This document shows, piece after piece, positions 21,325-34,574 of a stretch of DNA of 64,000 nt. Below the pieces are notes generated by a model. It was given only the letters and a program-made list of their open reading frames with translations, was not told where the DNA came from and searched no databases. Location of the stretch: the NCBI RefSeq assembly GCF_043641665.1, contig NC_092181.1, positions 4,291,921 through 4,355,920 on the forward strand, written 5' to 3'. Positions within the stretch are counted from its first letter, which is position 1; every line of letters starts with the position of its first letter. Made by a program: the position numbers and the translations under genes. This DNA comes from Enoplosus armatus (lineage: Eukaryota; Chordata; Actinopteri; Centrarchiformes; Enoplosidae).

Positions 21325-23049
21325 TTTATAGCCTCTCCTTTTCATCTCGTTCATCCAGTCACTGCGTGTGTTCATTCTATTCCATCTATTCCGTTCATAA
21401 ACGAGCCCTTTTCCTCACTCTCTGTTGTGTTCATCTCGTAGGCACCCACAGTCACAGCTCCTTCATCCAGCAAAAGACTCAAGTGTCCTCTCTGGGAGGC
21501 TCAGACACCCTCCTGCAGAGCACTCTGCAGGGATCTGCTTCAGCCACATGGTCCATGGAGTCAGGGTCAGCACCAGAACTTCCTTAACAAATCATGTTCA
21601 TCTCATATTTGTGTGGGAAAGTCTCTTTGAGTTTTAGAGAATTAGTATTATGCCTCCTACACCCTCGCCTCCACTCCACCCAACACCTTGACAAAATACC
21701 AAAACACCTCACAATATAAAGTATTGCATTAGACAGGTGTTATTATAGTGTGTTCTCCCCCTGGACCTGGCGCTGTATCATGGACTTTCGCTAAGATTCC
21801 TGTCCTCACGCTGTTGCAGGCATGAACGTCCTCTTTCATTAAAGATGTAACTGTTGTAAATGTTCAGTAGTACATTCAGGATAATCATATTTTTGCCAAA
21901 CGGAACTCTCGAGGATCGGTATGCCAGCACAAGGTAATAAAAAGGCTGATTTCTGCAACATAATTTTCAATTGCAAATTGGCCTTCTGAGATTTACCTGG
22001 AAGTTTTTAGCATGTTTTAATAATAAATAATTTCTCATAGCCTGGAGGTAACAAGCTGTATAATTGCCCTGCAATATCTTCTGCTTCAGAATTGTGGTTG
22101 GACAAATGTTTACTTTCATAAACTACTTAAAGAGCGCCAGTGGAAGATTACATAAATTAGACAAAAAGGCCAAGCTAAGTATGAATATAATACCTACAAA
22201 TTAATAATTAAACAAACTCTTCTTAAGCCGGCTTCCACGTGCTGGAGGCACCTGTGAGATGTTTTTCTAATGACATATTCAGCAAACAGGAGCCTTGTAG
22301 AATATCAAAATGTAATTTTAATGTGAAATTTAGTGACAGAAATTTTAATCAGCCATAGTGTTTTGTCGGGTAAATGATGAGGCTTCTATAAAAAAAAGTA
22401 CATGTAGCAGCCCTCTCTGAACCACTGCTGTGATCTGATCCCAGCATGGTGCCACCTGCACATATGGTACCTTTTACATTTTCCTGACAGTAAAAGCCTC
22501 GGATATCATGATAAACCACGAACCTCATGTGCAGAGGCATGCTACTCTATTTACCCAAGTAATGCATGTGAGTGAATACAGCCCTACCATACACCTGCCC
22601 TTGGAATTCAAAAAGAGGAGAATAAAGAATGAAAGCCCATAGGTTCCTGGTGAGCAGCCAGGTGCCAGATAAGCAAAGGATTCAAGCTGTGAAGTGGTTC
22701 TCTGGGGAGTCTGTCACCGAGAACCAAAGACTGACGGATCCAAGGTGGGCTTGGAATTGGGAAAAATGAAAAGAATAAGATTTATACTACCACGCAAAAC
22801 ATACTGCATATGCCATACAGCTACGGAACATGACACTTGCAGGTATCAAGTGGGGATAGTATTTAATTTGAAACCAATTTCTGGCTAGATGAAGAGGGGG
22901 AGGAGATTGTATGGGGACCATTCTCGTTTCCTTCTCTACATTAATCATAAATTGCTGTTGAGCTGTAATCTCAACACGAATAAGATAAATGTCTCTGGAC
23001 AACACAAGGAGGGAGAGAACAAAGGCAACGTTGAAAGAGATGGAAAGTG

Positions 23050-23083
<34 letters not shown>

Positions 23084-23707
23084 ATCTGCTTGGAAAGCAT
23101 CCAATTCATTTTCATGCAGCAGACAAGCTTCAGTCTGAAAACAGATCTTATTGAAAAACTTATCACGCCATTCAATTTAGAAGTCTCAAAGTATTCATCT
23201 ACCTGATTCATCTGCTCCACCGCCTTTAAAAAAAAAAAAGTATTTTTAAACTGTTTCAAAAGCTAACACTATTCAATTTCCCCAATTTATTTCTTAGATG
23301 TCATCGAAATGAACATTAGATGCAATTTCAGTTGCCCGTCTACTGACGGTGGTAGAAGAAATGATCCTGTGGATGCTCAGGTGTAGCGAGAATTACATTT
23401 TTATTGAATGTGTGTAAGAGAGTTCTCGCAAAAGTTTGTGGGAGATGTCAAAGAGCGAGCAAACGACTGGTGGAGTGAGAAGAAACTGTTATCTTTAATT
23501 CATAAGCAGCAGGGCCACCACTGAACATAATGTTTGAGACAGAGACTGAGAGGGACAAACAACAAAAGGCTAAGGCAAATAAAGGACGAGAAAATGAAAA
23601 CAGCCCACAGTCACAGTGGGTGACCCTGCTCAAAGAGAGGACAGGTGGACCTGTCATGTGTGTCTGTGCAGTATACACACCTTTTCCTTTTATACATGGG
23701 TTCATGA
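21325..23707. other. Intergenic, unassigned
   Basis: No gene recognised. A GA microsatellite lies at 23053-23081. The reading frames around it are created by the repeat. Confidence 0.6.
23053..23081. repeat. (GA)n microsatellite
   Basis: Perfect run of about 14 GA units. Confidence 0.97.
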
Positions 23708-23960
23708 TTTAAAGGGGCACGCCACTAAATTTACATATGAAGATCAGTTTACTTGTCATGAGGAGTACTACTCAGCCGGTGAAAAGAGTTGTATAATGTC
23801 TTTTATGGCTGTGGAAGATCTTTGTCAAATCTGAGAAAATGACTCTAATGATGTCATCAGGGTTATCTCTACAACAAAGTTATAAACAGGGTGGGTCTAA
23901 TGAAAGAGTCAACCTGGGTAATACAAGTCAGAACAGAATATTTTGGCTTCTGCAACAATA
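23708..23960 (+). repeat. Teleost interspersed repeat (GGGGCACnCCACT type)
   Basis: Starts AAAGGGGCACGCCACTAAAT and continues with AGATCAGTTTACTTGTCATG, GAGTACTACTC and AATGATGTCATCAGGGTTA. I recognise this as a short repeat frequent in percomorph genomes. The right limit is uncertain. Confidence 0.6.
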
Positions 23961-25598
23961 ATGTGCTCAATAATTGAAAAAACTATGAATATATTTTTTG
24001 TGCAAAATAGAATCGTACAGTCAAGTAAATGTATGTTGTAATAGCCGTGATTAATCACTGACTAGATTTGTTGTCACTTTTTTTTGGTGACAAACACAAA
24101 CAAATGTTCTGCCTGAAATCTGTGTCTGCATTTACATATTTACTGCGGTGTAATGAGGGACAACAAAACAATATTCCACCCACAGCTTGTGTCTGTAACC
24201 ATTTGCGTTCTTTCTTGTTAAATCTCGGTGAGTGCACATGCTGAGTATAACTAACACGGCGCTGTGACTCTGTCACCGATGTTCTGTAATGTAGACATGT
24301 GTTAGCCCTGCAGCTATGAACGGCCTTCTGCGAATTACATAAAAGCGCACAGTTGGGTTCTGCCTTATTCCATAGGCAAACTGATATGTTCGACAATTAA
24401 AGCAGACAAACTGAGGTGAAAACACCCTGTTTGTTCTCCTCTATAATGTGCCGTTATTATACTCTATTGTTGTCTATTGTGCTCTCTCTTTTGTCTGTAG
24501 AGGTGACTCAATTCACTGCTCATTCCCTCAACTCAACACATCATGAAGATATGTGTATATTGTGTATACACTATCTACAACACACAACGCTATGTGCTGC
24601 GTGACAGATGACTGAATCAGCCTGAGATTCTGCATCCTTGGTTTATATGATTAATATGACTTCTTCGGCAAATATCCGCTGTGGAGCAAAACATTAATGT
24701 GACATTAGGTCACAAATCGACATTCATATTTACATCTATATTTATGAAGTTGGCAGACACTCAACTTTCAATGCCGCTCAATATTTATGAGTTGGACAAC
24801 AGCATCAAATCAGCTGAGGACAGACTTCTGGCTGTAATCAAATCATTCCAGCGTGTGGCAGTAACCGAAAGAGGTATGATACAACCAGGACACCAAACAC
24901 AAAACTAAAAACCTTTTCTATACATATTAATTTGAATAACTGGCTTTTATCTTTGATAACTGCGAAATGAAAATGTGACAATGAAACATCCAATCATTAG
25001 TAATATTGTAAATCTCTTCTTTAGCTTAACAACTGTAACCTTTCTCTACCATCGGCCACAACACCACCTAGCTCATAGTATAATCACAATATGGTCTAAG
25101 TAACCTTCAGTATGTGTTGATGACACTGTAAATTATTGTCAACAAACAGTGATTAAACTAGTGGGCAAGTGGTTTGGGAAAGTGGTATACTGAATAATGA
25201 TTCAGTATACCACTTTCCAAAACAAATTAAATGATTGCCACTGCTGTCTCACTTTCATCCGCAGAGTGGTTCAAATATCTTTAACACCTTTAAACTCTTC
25301 AGACCCTGGATTCATTGCAATGAGCATCGTACTCTTGCTGGATTCTTCTGATCAAAATTCAGATTTTATAGTCTGCTCTGTGATTATCTGCTTATTATTT
25401 GATTATCAGCCACCAGGGTCACATAAGTCTGGTTTTTAAACCTATATATTATCTGATATTATCTAACTAATACTGAGAAGAGAAGTGGCAAAACAGAATT
25501 AAACAAACCTTATCTTTGAAAAGTCTTTGTTTAATGAACTAGACGTAATACAGTAAACCATATATTGTGCTTTTTGTGTAAATCAACAAGATTTTTAG
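23961..25598. other. Intergenic, with a possible conserved non-coding block
   Basis: No gene recognised. The stretch 24690-24870 has a non-repetitive, enhancer-like look, but conservation cannot be judged from one sequence. It contains the hairpin at 25174-25221. Confidence 0.5.
25174..25221. repeat. Near-perfect 22-bp hairpin with 4-base loop
   Basis: The arm AAAGTGGTATACTGAAT is followed by AATG and then ATTCAGTATACCACTTT. The pairing extends outward with a single mismatch or bulge. Confidence 0.9.
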
Positions 25599-25619
25599 CC
25601 ATGCTAGCAGCATTAGCTC

Positions 25620-25870
25620 TCGGGATGGCATTGTAATTCTGTCTGTCTGTTGGTTGGTCAGTTGGTCCAGACTGAAATATTCATGGTTCCCAGACAATGA
25701 ATCATAATGACTTTGGTGATCCCCTGACTTTTCCTCTCGCGCCACCATGAGCTTGACATTTCTGTCTTTTAGTAAAATATGTTGCCATGAAATTTGATAC
25801 AGACATTCATGTCCCCCTCAGGACCAATTGGGGACTTTGGTGCCATCATCAGGTCCAAATTCGGCTATAA
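25620..25870 (+). repeat. Interspersed repeat family B, copy 1
   Basis: Contains ATGACTTTGGTGATCCCCTG, ACTTTTCCTCTCGCGCCACC, ATGAGCTTGACATTTCTGTC and GCCATGAAATTTGATACAGA. This is a widespread teleost repeat also present at 60.44-61.06 kb here. Confidence 0.65.
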
Positions 25871-25944
25871 CATGTTTTCCATTTCAATATGAGTTCAGGC
25901 TCATTTCATTGATGTGAATCCCAGGCTCTGTTGAGGGCTCAAAT

Positions 25945-27774
25945 ACAAGTCTGGGACTGTGCAGATTAGTTCTGAAACATGATTGGAGCATGAGCCACAC
26001 TGCTGAAGTGAAATGCACAATATTGATGCAATAAAGGGTTAACGGCTGTCAAAAATGGTCCTGATTTACTTGAAAGTGTGCATCTCAAATCATTTGAGAT
26101 GTTATGCAAAAAAGTGTTTAGGCACATTTAGCTGTCATCAAAACAAAAGATAAATAAATGATAAATAAATATATGATAAATAATTGAGGACATAGAGTGT
26201 ACTATACAATAATCAGGGCATGGACACAGCCTTTGTTGTTGTTGTTGTTGTGTTGGTGGTGGTTGAATGGTTGCTTTGGGTGAACAGTTGCTCAGAGTGT
26301 TTTTGATGTTTTCTATAAGCAGTAATATGACCTGATTGTAGATGGAGAGAGTCAGCTATAAACTAGGAAGACACAGTAAAGGCAGTGTGTGTTCGTATAT
26401 GTGTGTGCATATGAGAGAGAGAGAGAGCGAGAGAGAGAGAGACAGTAAGTTGCCAGCAGTGGAGCTGATAACAACAGAAGGTTAACAGTTGGGCTTTGGG
26501 GAGAAGGCACAGTGTATCTGCCATCAGTTTCCTATTTGAGTGAGTGTGTGTAGATCATGGCCATTTGAACATGGAGCAAAACAGCCCAAGTGGTGCTACA
26601 CATGAGACGCAAGGTTACTGTTATTGTAAGATAGTTAACAGTAGTTTTGTTGTTTTGCCACCTACTGTTTGTATGAGGACACAATTTACTTTCAGGCTGT
26701 GGTTCAATAGTTTCAGTCATCACCATGTATGTTAGACTGCCATCATGCCCTTTAAGCATTCTGTCTTTTGCTTTTAATGAGAAGTTGCTTTTTCTATCTA
26801 TAATACAAGGTTACATTACATGGTAATACTGTACCATTTGAAACTTCTGACATCCTCTCTTACAATATGATTAGTAACGTGATAGCTGGGGACACTACCA
26901 GTTACACAAGTCACTTTAAGAGAAACAGTGATGTTCTATAAAGACTAAATATTCTTTTTAAAAAATGAAACACAAACTGATGTATTTATTTGACGTGTTT
27001 AGAAAAGGCACAGTAAGACAGACAGCAGCTGGCTCTGTTTCACTGTTCTGCACAACTGATGGTGCATGTGAGTGTATGTGTGAATGCTGCACATACAGCG
27101 TAATGTGTATCTGAGACGGTTTGTGTGATAATTTATATTTGCCACTTTGTTATATTAGCCACGTATGTCTTAAATGGTTTATCTTATGGTAAAATGGTTT
27201 GTGACTGGTCAAGAGATGTATCTTATCTGGCACTGTCACATGTAAACTGAATGTTATAATCACACAGCGACAGAGAAGGGGGGAAGGAAAAGTGAAGGAC
27301 AGAATAAAAGAGAGAGGATGTGAGCACTTGTCTGCACTGATGTGAGAGCAGTGTGAGATATGAGGTTATTTCATATTCAGACGAATTTAATTTTTCACCG
27401 AGGCTCGGGCACCTTTAAATCTGTCATTTGGTGTTCTGCTCATAAATATGAAGCAGTCTGCTACTCTGTAAAGAGGAGAGGATGCTCTGTCAAAGGTCAG
27501 AGTACAAAACTGACTGCATAACAGATTGAGGAAGTAAACAAGTGAGCATTTAAGTGACTGAATATTGTAAATTAACACATTTCCATCTCCAGATCTTTAC
27601 TTTCTCATCCTCTTCTCTTTTAAGACTTTTGAATCGCATACAAAGACTGATACGTATAATTTGATATCACGGTATGTTATGTAATCTGTTCTTTCTGACG
27701 TTCTTCTGCCTTTCACCTTAATAGGTTTTTACTGAAAATAGATGTCCATTATAATAATAATAATCCTAATAATG
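25945..27774. other. Intergenic, microsatellites
   Basis: Contains a TTG trinucleotide run at 26231-26252 and an imperfect GA run at 26412-26442. No gene recognised. Confidence 0.6.
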
Positions 27775-27775
27775 A

Positions 27776-28005
27776 CTGTGTCAGGTGCCTAAAGTGATTC
27801 AGATTCTCTCTCAGAGATCAAACAGAGATAAAGCACATTAAAGCAGCCTGGTCTTGAGAGCAGACAACAAGAGACCTCATTAGCATCTTATCACGGCTAA
27901 ATAATACAACAGAATCAAACGGCAGCTCACATTGCAAAACAACCGTGTAAAATTAGTTCACCAAATGTCAACCCCCTGGGTAATTTGATTAAGCGGTTTA
28001 ATGGT
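27776..28005 (+). repeat. Inverted duplicated element, copy A (possible conserved non-coding element)
   Basis: The core 27776-27970 matches the reverse complement of 34385-34574 with, by my count, six substitutions and one 5-base gap. Weaker similarity runs on to about 28000. Beyond that, copy A is followed by AT-rich sequence full of homeodomain-like words (TAATTTGATTAAG, AATTAATAATTATT). No inverted termini or coding remnant is visible. Confidence 0.9.
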
Positions 28006-28009
28006 CACA

Positions 28010-29389
28010 GGAGGAAGTAATTGGAAATAATTAATAATTATTGAAATTAAGGAAGGCAGTCTTCACAGTACATGCTATTCAGAGTTTTTGCCTCTGACAA
28101 GATAAGATATTTTTTAGGACACAATAAGGAGATTAGGTCTTTTTTAAAACAAAAAATGAATGAATAAACAATGTGAACACTATCGTAACAAAACAGTTTA
28201 AAAAAGTATTAAAATCAACGCTGCAGAACTAGAGATATATCTATACATATCTTTTATATTCCACACATTCTTCATCTTTGTCAAAACCTGGCGCCTACAT
28301 TGTCCACAATGCAACACGACCGTCGACAGTTAGGTTGGACATTCGGGTGTGCTAGTAGCGGCTAATGTAGCCTTGAGCCTAGATGAGGAGCGGGTTGCAG
28401 AGGTCTGGTAAGATCTTCTCTTCAGTCAATTTTCACATCCATCAATGCAAGAAGGCTCAGTGCAATATAGCTCCCCCCATTCACATAATATAGCATATTA
28501 TATAATATATAATAGATAGTGCCATCCCCTTTGATGATGACTTAAAAATTCACTTGACTTGAGTGAGATGAAGACGATGACTGTGGATGGGCAAAGACAG
28601 CCTGTGTGCAAAAGCTCAGGGTTTACAGGACTGAGATCATTATGATTCTCTTTTAACATTCATGCAGTGTTAATGACACCAGTTATTACGTTATAATTTT
28701 TGTGACTCAGCAGTTCATAACTTACTGGGTGTCTTTGCCATTTATTAATATGCATATCTCTTTTTTACACCAGGAAATTGATGCTGCTCTGCACGCTGTA
28801 GGATTCGGGGCTTGTAAAGAAGCGAGCGCACATATTGGCTTCTGTCACAATCTGAGCTTTATATCAAAAAGGTGGACATGCAATGATTTACATGTTTATC
28901 ACTTCTAGCTCCATGTATCGCTGTGCATAATGTAATTATAGAGCTGGGATTTGAGGAGTAATCGGAAAAAAAGGATTGTGTGGAGCTTAACGTCTGAATC
29001 TGGCCCTATGGTCTGCGTGCATGCTTGCATGTGTGTGTATCTGCAGCATGGTGCCATGTACTCCCACTGGCCATCTGTACCTGCTGTTCACTTTGTCTGG
29101 TCCATACAGGTAGAACATGACAACCCACGCCAAGCTTGCCAACCCAGCATCGTTACCTGACTGAGAAACACACATGCCCACAAACAGGTTTTTGGTGAGT
29201 TAGGATTAGATTTCATCAACAACAAATGCTGCTTTCTAAATGTGCTTTAGATGGCCTGACTGTACTTCAGTCTCACAAAACCAGCTTGCAACTGTGTGGT
29301 GGTGAATCGAAATGTGTGTCTTTATGCACCACAAATCTGAGGTCAGACACAGTCACAGACGCAGAATCTATTTTGTATCTACGCCTAGT
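28010..29389. other. Intergenic, unassigned
   Basis: AT-rich near 28480-28530 (TATAATATATAATA words). No gene recognised. Confidence 0.6.
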
Positions 29390-29391
29390 TT

Positions 29392-29830
29392 AAACCTGCA
29401 ATAAGTGATTTTTTTTTACCAAATGGGGGCAGCAGGAACAAGCTATCAACCTTTTATGTTGATATGGATGAACCAACACAGCCTATTTTCACACTAGATA
29501 TGGAACATTAGCATTAATTTGAAGTCATGTTTCTGGCCATCTGATGAATTTAAGGCCAATATTCGCTCTCCTTTTAGCTCTGTTTTTCTGAAGGAAATAT
29601 CTGGCTCTTCAGCTGCTAAATACACATTTTTTGGTGCTGGTCAGGTAGTGTACAGTGGGCATTAAGAGCGCTTTTTGCTAATAGGATACTATGAGAGCGG
29701 CGAGAGTGAACGAAAACAGTTTGGGGCCAGAGTGGAGCTGCAGAGTCGGGTGATCATTTTCACATACCAGTCATGTCAGCCATATAATATGTAAAAGCTA
29801 ATATAAAAAAGTATTGATTATAGTCACTTT
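29392..29830 (+). repeat. Interspersed repeat family A, copy 2
   Basis: The head TAAACCTGCAATAAGTGATT and ATGGGGGCAGCAGGAACA is shared with 49.05 kb. The body GCCAATATTCGCTCTCCTTTT and TTGGTGCTGGTCAGGTAGTG is shared with 17.9 kb. Confidence 0.6.
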
Positions 29831-31642
29831 ATTGGAACTACTGACCACAGTTTCCTGATTGGTCTGTCTTCCAGATGCTGGACTCACTCAGTTTTCCACA
29901 CTAACATCTCATTTCGAAAACTGATTTAGGCTTGTTTTGTGAGCACATCATCGCACCGATAAATATAACAAGCATGATATGATGGAAATGATAGCTCTAC
30001 AATATACTGTATCTTGGACTTGACACACATGGCAGAATGAGACATTTTTGATTGCTGCAGCTCTCCTCTTTTAACCAAATTTCCTACTTTCTCATTCAAT
30101 TCCCTTGGCTGTAGATAATGCAAAATTAATTTAACACTTTTCATTCTCAGCTCATTTACAGCAATCAACCCTGCCTTGTTTTGTCAACTCTCAGCTGAAT
30201 TCAACAGTAATTCATTATGTATGCGCATCTGTGTGTGTGTGAGTATTCCCAGCGAGACACCTTGCATTCAAGTCACACTCCTTTATTGCCTTTTGTCCTT
30301 TGTCATTTCATGTAGCACCTGTAATATCCTTTGTGAGTATTTGCGTTAGTGAATCTGGAAATAAATTTGTGCAGCATAGCAAACAGCTCCACTGTGTATT
30401 GCACATTGCACGTTCCCATCCTCACTATTCCCTGACCAAATTATGTAATCATATGCAATAGAGACCTGAAATGAAAGCATCTTAACAGAATCACATCACA
30501 GGGCTGAATACTGGACTTCAAATAAAGACATTACTTGAAAAAGAATCCATCAAATCAAACCAAATTTCAGAATTCATTGCATTCATCTTGAAACATACAA
30601 TACAATCATTTTCTATCAGAGGAAATGCTTGGTCAGAGAAATGCAATGCACAAGCGTAGTGCCTCTGTGGCTTCTTCATAGAAAACACCTATATCTTTAT
30701 TCCCTTTATTTTCCCCATGACCCAATTTTATCCGCAGCCGTGCACTTCATGAGCTTCATATAGTAAGAAAAAAAAAAGGGACATGGTTTGCAGGCTGTGC
30801 TTTTCAAAAGCTCCATGCTGTAAAATATTCATCCTCAAACACAGGGTTATCCTGGCAGCTTCTGGATGCCACTCTAGCTTTGAATGTGCCTGCAAAAGGA
30901 AGAGGAACAGGAGGAGGAAGCCGAGAGGGGAATGGAGGAGGGAGGGCTTTGATTGAGTTAAAAGGTCAATATGTGTGCGACTGAGCGAGTGTCTGCCATA
31001 CTCTACTGAAAAACTCGGACGCACTTAATGTAAAAATAATCTGTGTTCACTTACAGTACATTACAGGTAACAGCAACGTATCCCTCCACTGTCCATGTGC
31101 TAAAATAGTTGGTAAAATGTGTTTTTCTTGTTGATCCCCGTCTGTGTTGAATAGCCCATTAATGTGGGCTGGAGGTTAAGGTGGAGCTACGTGTTGGGCA
31201 GAGCTGCATGTGTAGCCGGCTCCACCACACAGTGCCTTTCGACTGTCATTGAAATGTACACTTAAAAAAAACAACAACTCTTATTTGCTGCCTCACTGCC
31301 TCATTTGAGTGACTCTCACATTGTTTGGTGTCCTGATTATCCGTTTAACATGGCATGCAAGTTTTCTCTATTTCGCATTAGCCTTAAGAACACCAATAGC
31401 CAAAGACAGTGTTTTTTAGGAATGCCTCCACTGGAGAACAAGGCACAGCTGGATCATATTACAGATCAAATATTAATTTTTTTCCCACATTCAAACGGTA
31501 GGCTACTTTGAATTTCAAATAAAAGGTGACAGCAAAGACACAAGTGCAGGAGATAAAATCTAAAGATTGTACCATTCTAATGTTCTGCAGTTATTTCCTG
31601 CAACATACATTCTAACTAAGTACCTTTTCTATGGTTACAGGA
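29831..31642. other. Intergenic, unassigned
   Basis: No gene recognised. A purine-rich tract lies at 30895-30950. Confidence 0.6.
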
Positions 31643-31985
31643 ATAGTTGAACATTTTCAGAAATACTTTCATTGCTTTCTTGCTGAGAGTTACAGTGATA
31701 CCACTCTCGCGTCTGTACGAAAATATGAAGCTACAGTCAGAGGTTGGTTAGCTTAGCTTAGCACAAGGACTGGAAACAGGGGGATAAGGCTAGCGTGACT
31801 CTTTTACCTTTGGACAGAGCCAGGCTAGCTGTTTCACCCAACTTCCAGTCTTTATGCTAAGCTAAGCTAATCTGCACTTAGCTGTAACTTCGTGTTTAAT
31901 GCGCAGATAGTGGTATTTATATTCTCATTAACGCTCTGCAAGAAAGAAAAGTAAAATAAGTATATTTCTCAGAATGTCAAACTAT
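31643..31985. mobile_element. Fold-back MITE (GCTTAGCTTAGCA family)
   Basis: Long inverted ends: ATAGTTGAACATTTTCAGAA at the left and the inverse of TTTCTCAGAATGTCAAACTAT at the right. Inside them is a second inverted pair, GGTTAGCTTAGCTTAGCACA against TATGCTAAGCTAAGCTAATC. GACTGGAAACAGGGGG and GGACAGAGCCAGGCTAGCTG are diagnostic words of this abundant percomorph repeat. Confidence 0.75.
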
Positions 31986-34030
31986 GACTCACACGACACC
32001 CTGTGCCCGAAGACCCTAAGATAAGGAAAAACGCCCCACAAAACCCCTTTAACTGGGAAAAAAAATGGAAGAAACCTATACTGGTGATACTGGTGACCTG
32101 TATGATTTTAGAACATTAACCACATTTGATCTAACTCGTTAACATTTTTGATTTTGTCTATGAATAATACTCAGAAATCACTTGATGCTGTAATAGTACG
32201 TTTATACCAGAGGGTGGCAGCACTAACTGTAGGGGCACCCGGGGGCTGAACTGCAAGTGTGGCCCCTTCCAGCTTGCGATAAGGAGGAACTGTCAGATTC
32301 GGATCACTGTTGTCAGCTTTCAGATTCTGCTGACAACAACAAAACTAGATCCCTGCCATTTTTCCAAGCACTGCTACCAATCAAGACACATTTAGGGAGT
32401 GAGGACAGAGGAGACAATTCGGGTTGCAGGGCGACTGAGTGGCTAGAGAGATTTGTTATGCAATAGTGAGGTCACATGTTAGGTTTCTGCAACATATGTG
32501 TATCAAATATTGGAAAAGATTGTGGAATCTACAACAGGAATGATCTTTAAACACTGATAAAACATATTCACCCCCACAATAAGCTGAAATAAATTTTACA
32601 TCAACAAATCAGAGGACGCCATGTAACGAGAACTGTGAATCAATAGATCCAAACTTATAAATGTTCTTCACTCATTAAAAGGAACGTTTGGGAAAGCAAA
32701 GTCTATATGCAAGCTACAGAAAGCAACAGAGATGTAAGGCACAGGTAACTGATGATCTTATTATAACAACAGATTTACATTCCAATGTGCTGCCTAATTC
32801 AGAGATGATTGATTTTAGGAACGATACGATAAAAATGAAATTCATAAGCTTGTGGCCAGATGAACGCAAGGCCACTTTTATGTCAGATTTAACCTCTCTG
32901 ACTAATGTGTTGTGGCTCCTGTTCAACTCAAGTATCATGCCGAAGTGTCCTGTTGGAGAAACCAAACTCACCAATATCACTGTAACAGACCCACTGGTAT
33001 GATTTTCCAATATTCATAAGCTCGACACGAGTAAAGAGTATCCCTGCCAGTTGTTCTTTAAATCTACTCCTTGGAAAAGATACTGTGGCTCTTGTGTATT
33101 GTCTGTTGTCTTAATGATCAAGTGGGTTTCTGTGTCTTCTTCTGTGTCAAGCTTGTGTTTGACACCAATGTCCGGTGCTACAAACTCCACACCAATAGTC
33201 AATAGGGTTAGATTGTGGTCACAGAACAATCAGGGTCAAAGAAAGATACTCTGCACGGCCAACCATCTACCCATCTCGCTACTTCCGCCTTTGCTTCAAT
33301 GACAGGACATTATTTGCGTGAGCACAAGAGGTCCATTTCCAGGAAAACATAGGTTATTGTAAGTATTTGAACAAATGACCAATGCTGTCATTTCTCTGGT
33401 GAGGACAGTGTCCCAATAGTTTTCATAAAAAGTACCTTGGTGCCATCAAGGTGTTTGGAGTAGGACTTGTTGCCAAGGAAACTAAATCATAATGAGGATC
33501 CTCAAATAGAAATGCAAGTGAAGTTCTGAGTTCTTGAGAAAGTTAATCAGATTAAGTACTTGCAGTCACAAAATAAGTATTTTTGGTCTCTCTGAATAAG
33601 CACCATTTAAATGTATGACATGTAAATGTAAGAGGAAGAGGATTATTAAAAAGAGCTTGGTGGAGATTCGCTGGTAAGATTTTTAACATGTCTTAACGGG
33701 GATTTGAATCATTTCTTTGCTTATTAAATTGCTGATTATTTTTTTTAGTATACTCATAAACTGCAACACATAAAAAGATATAAAATATAATACAGCACAT
33801 GTACTGCACCTCCCCAGTGGCAGTTCTCTTCACCAGTCCTGTCAATTTGAAGAGAGGATTATGATCCTCAGAGAAGCAAAGAACATCTGTTTTACATCTG
33901 CTCCCTCATTACGACAACTATTAGGAGAGACTTTTTTGAAGTTGGAAACACTGTATTTGTCTTCCTTTCACCGATGTCTGATAATCCTGATCTCTGATCT
34001 CGTCAACTACTATAATTAGACACCTTCCTC
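31986..34030. other. Intergenic, unassigned
   Basis: No gene recognised. Two overlapping frames on opposite strands at 32688-33010 are symmetric and have no known domain. Confidence 0.55.
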
Positions 34031-34034
34031 CTGT

Positions 34035-34345
34035 CTTGATCAGCTGGCTCCCATTAAAACCAAAATAGTCTCATTCATACACTCAGCTCCCTGGTATACT
34101 TTTGAACTCCACCAAATGAAATCCTGTAAGCGCCAGCTTAAAAGACTCTGCAAGAAAACCGGTTTAACAGTGTTCACCTTTAACAATACAAAGACGCTCT
34201 CACCGCAGCCCGGTCCACCTACTACTCACACCTCATACACTCTGGCTCCACCATCCCCAAGGCTCTCTTTTCCACAATAAACAAACTTCTCAAACCCAGT
34301 GACAACACAAATCCTTCACCGTTAACAAGTGCAACTCTTTCCTTT
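34035..34345 (+). pseudogene. L2-type LINE ORF2 fragment
   Basis: From 34035 the frame reads LDQLAPIKTKIVSFIHSAPW, then YTFELHQMKSCKRQLKRLCK and KTGLTVFT. After a deletion and frame change it resumes LTAARSTYYSHLIHSGSTIP and KALFSTINKLLKPSDNTNPS. This is the segment between endonuclease and reverse transcriptase of fish L2/Maui-type LINEs. It is broken and short. Confidence 0.75.
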
Positions 34346-34355
34346 CATTTTTTTG

Positions 34356-34574
34356 TAAATTCACTTAATGAATTACATGGGGGGTGACATTTGGTGAACT
34401 AATTTTACACGGTTGTTTTGCAATGTGAGCTGCCATTTGATTCTGTTGTATCATTTAGCTGTGATAAGATGCTAATGAGGTCTCTTGTTGTCTGCTCTCA
34501 AGACCAGGCTGCTTGAATGTGCTTTAGTTTGATCTCTGAGAGAGAATATGAATCACTTTAGGCACCTGGCACAG
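34356..34574 (-). repeat. Inverted duplicated element, copy B
   Basis: The reverse complement of 34385-34574 is almost identical to 27776-27970. Weaker similarity extends to about 34356, immediately next to the L2 fragment. Confidence 0.9.
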
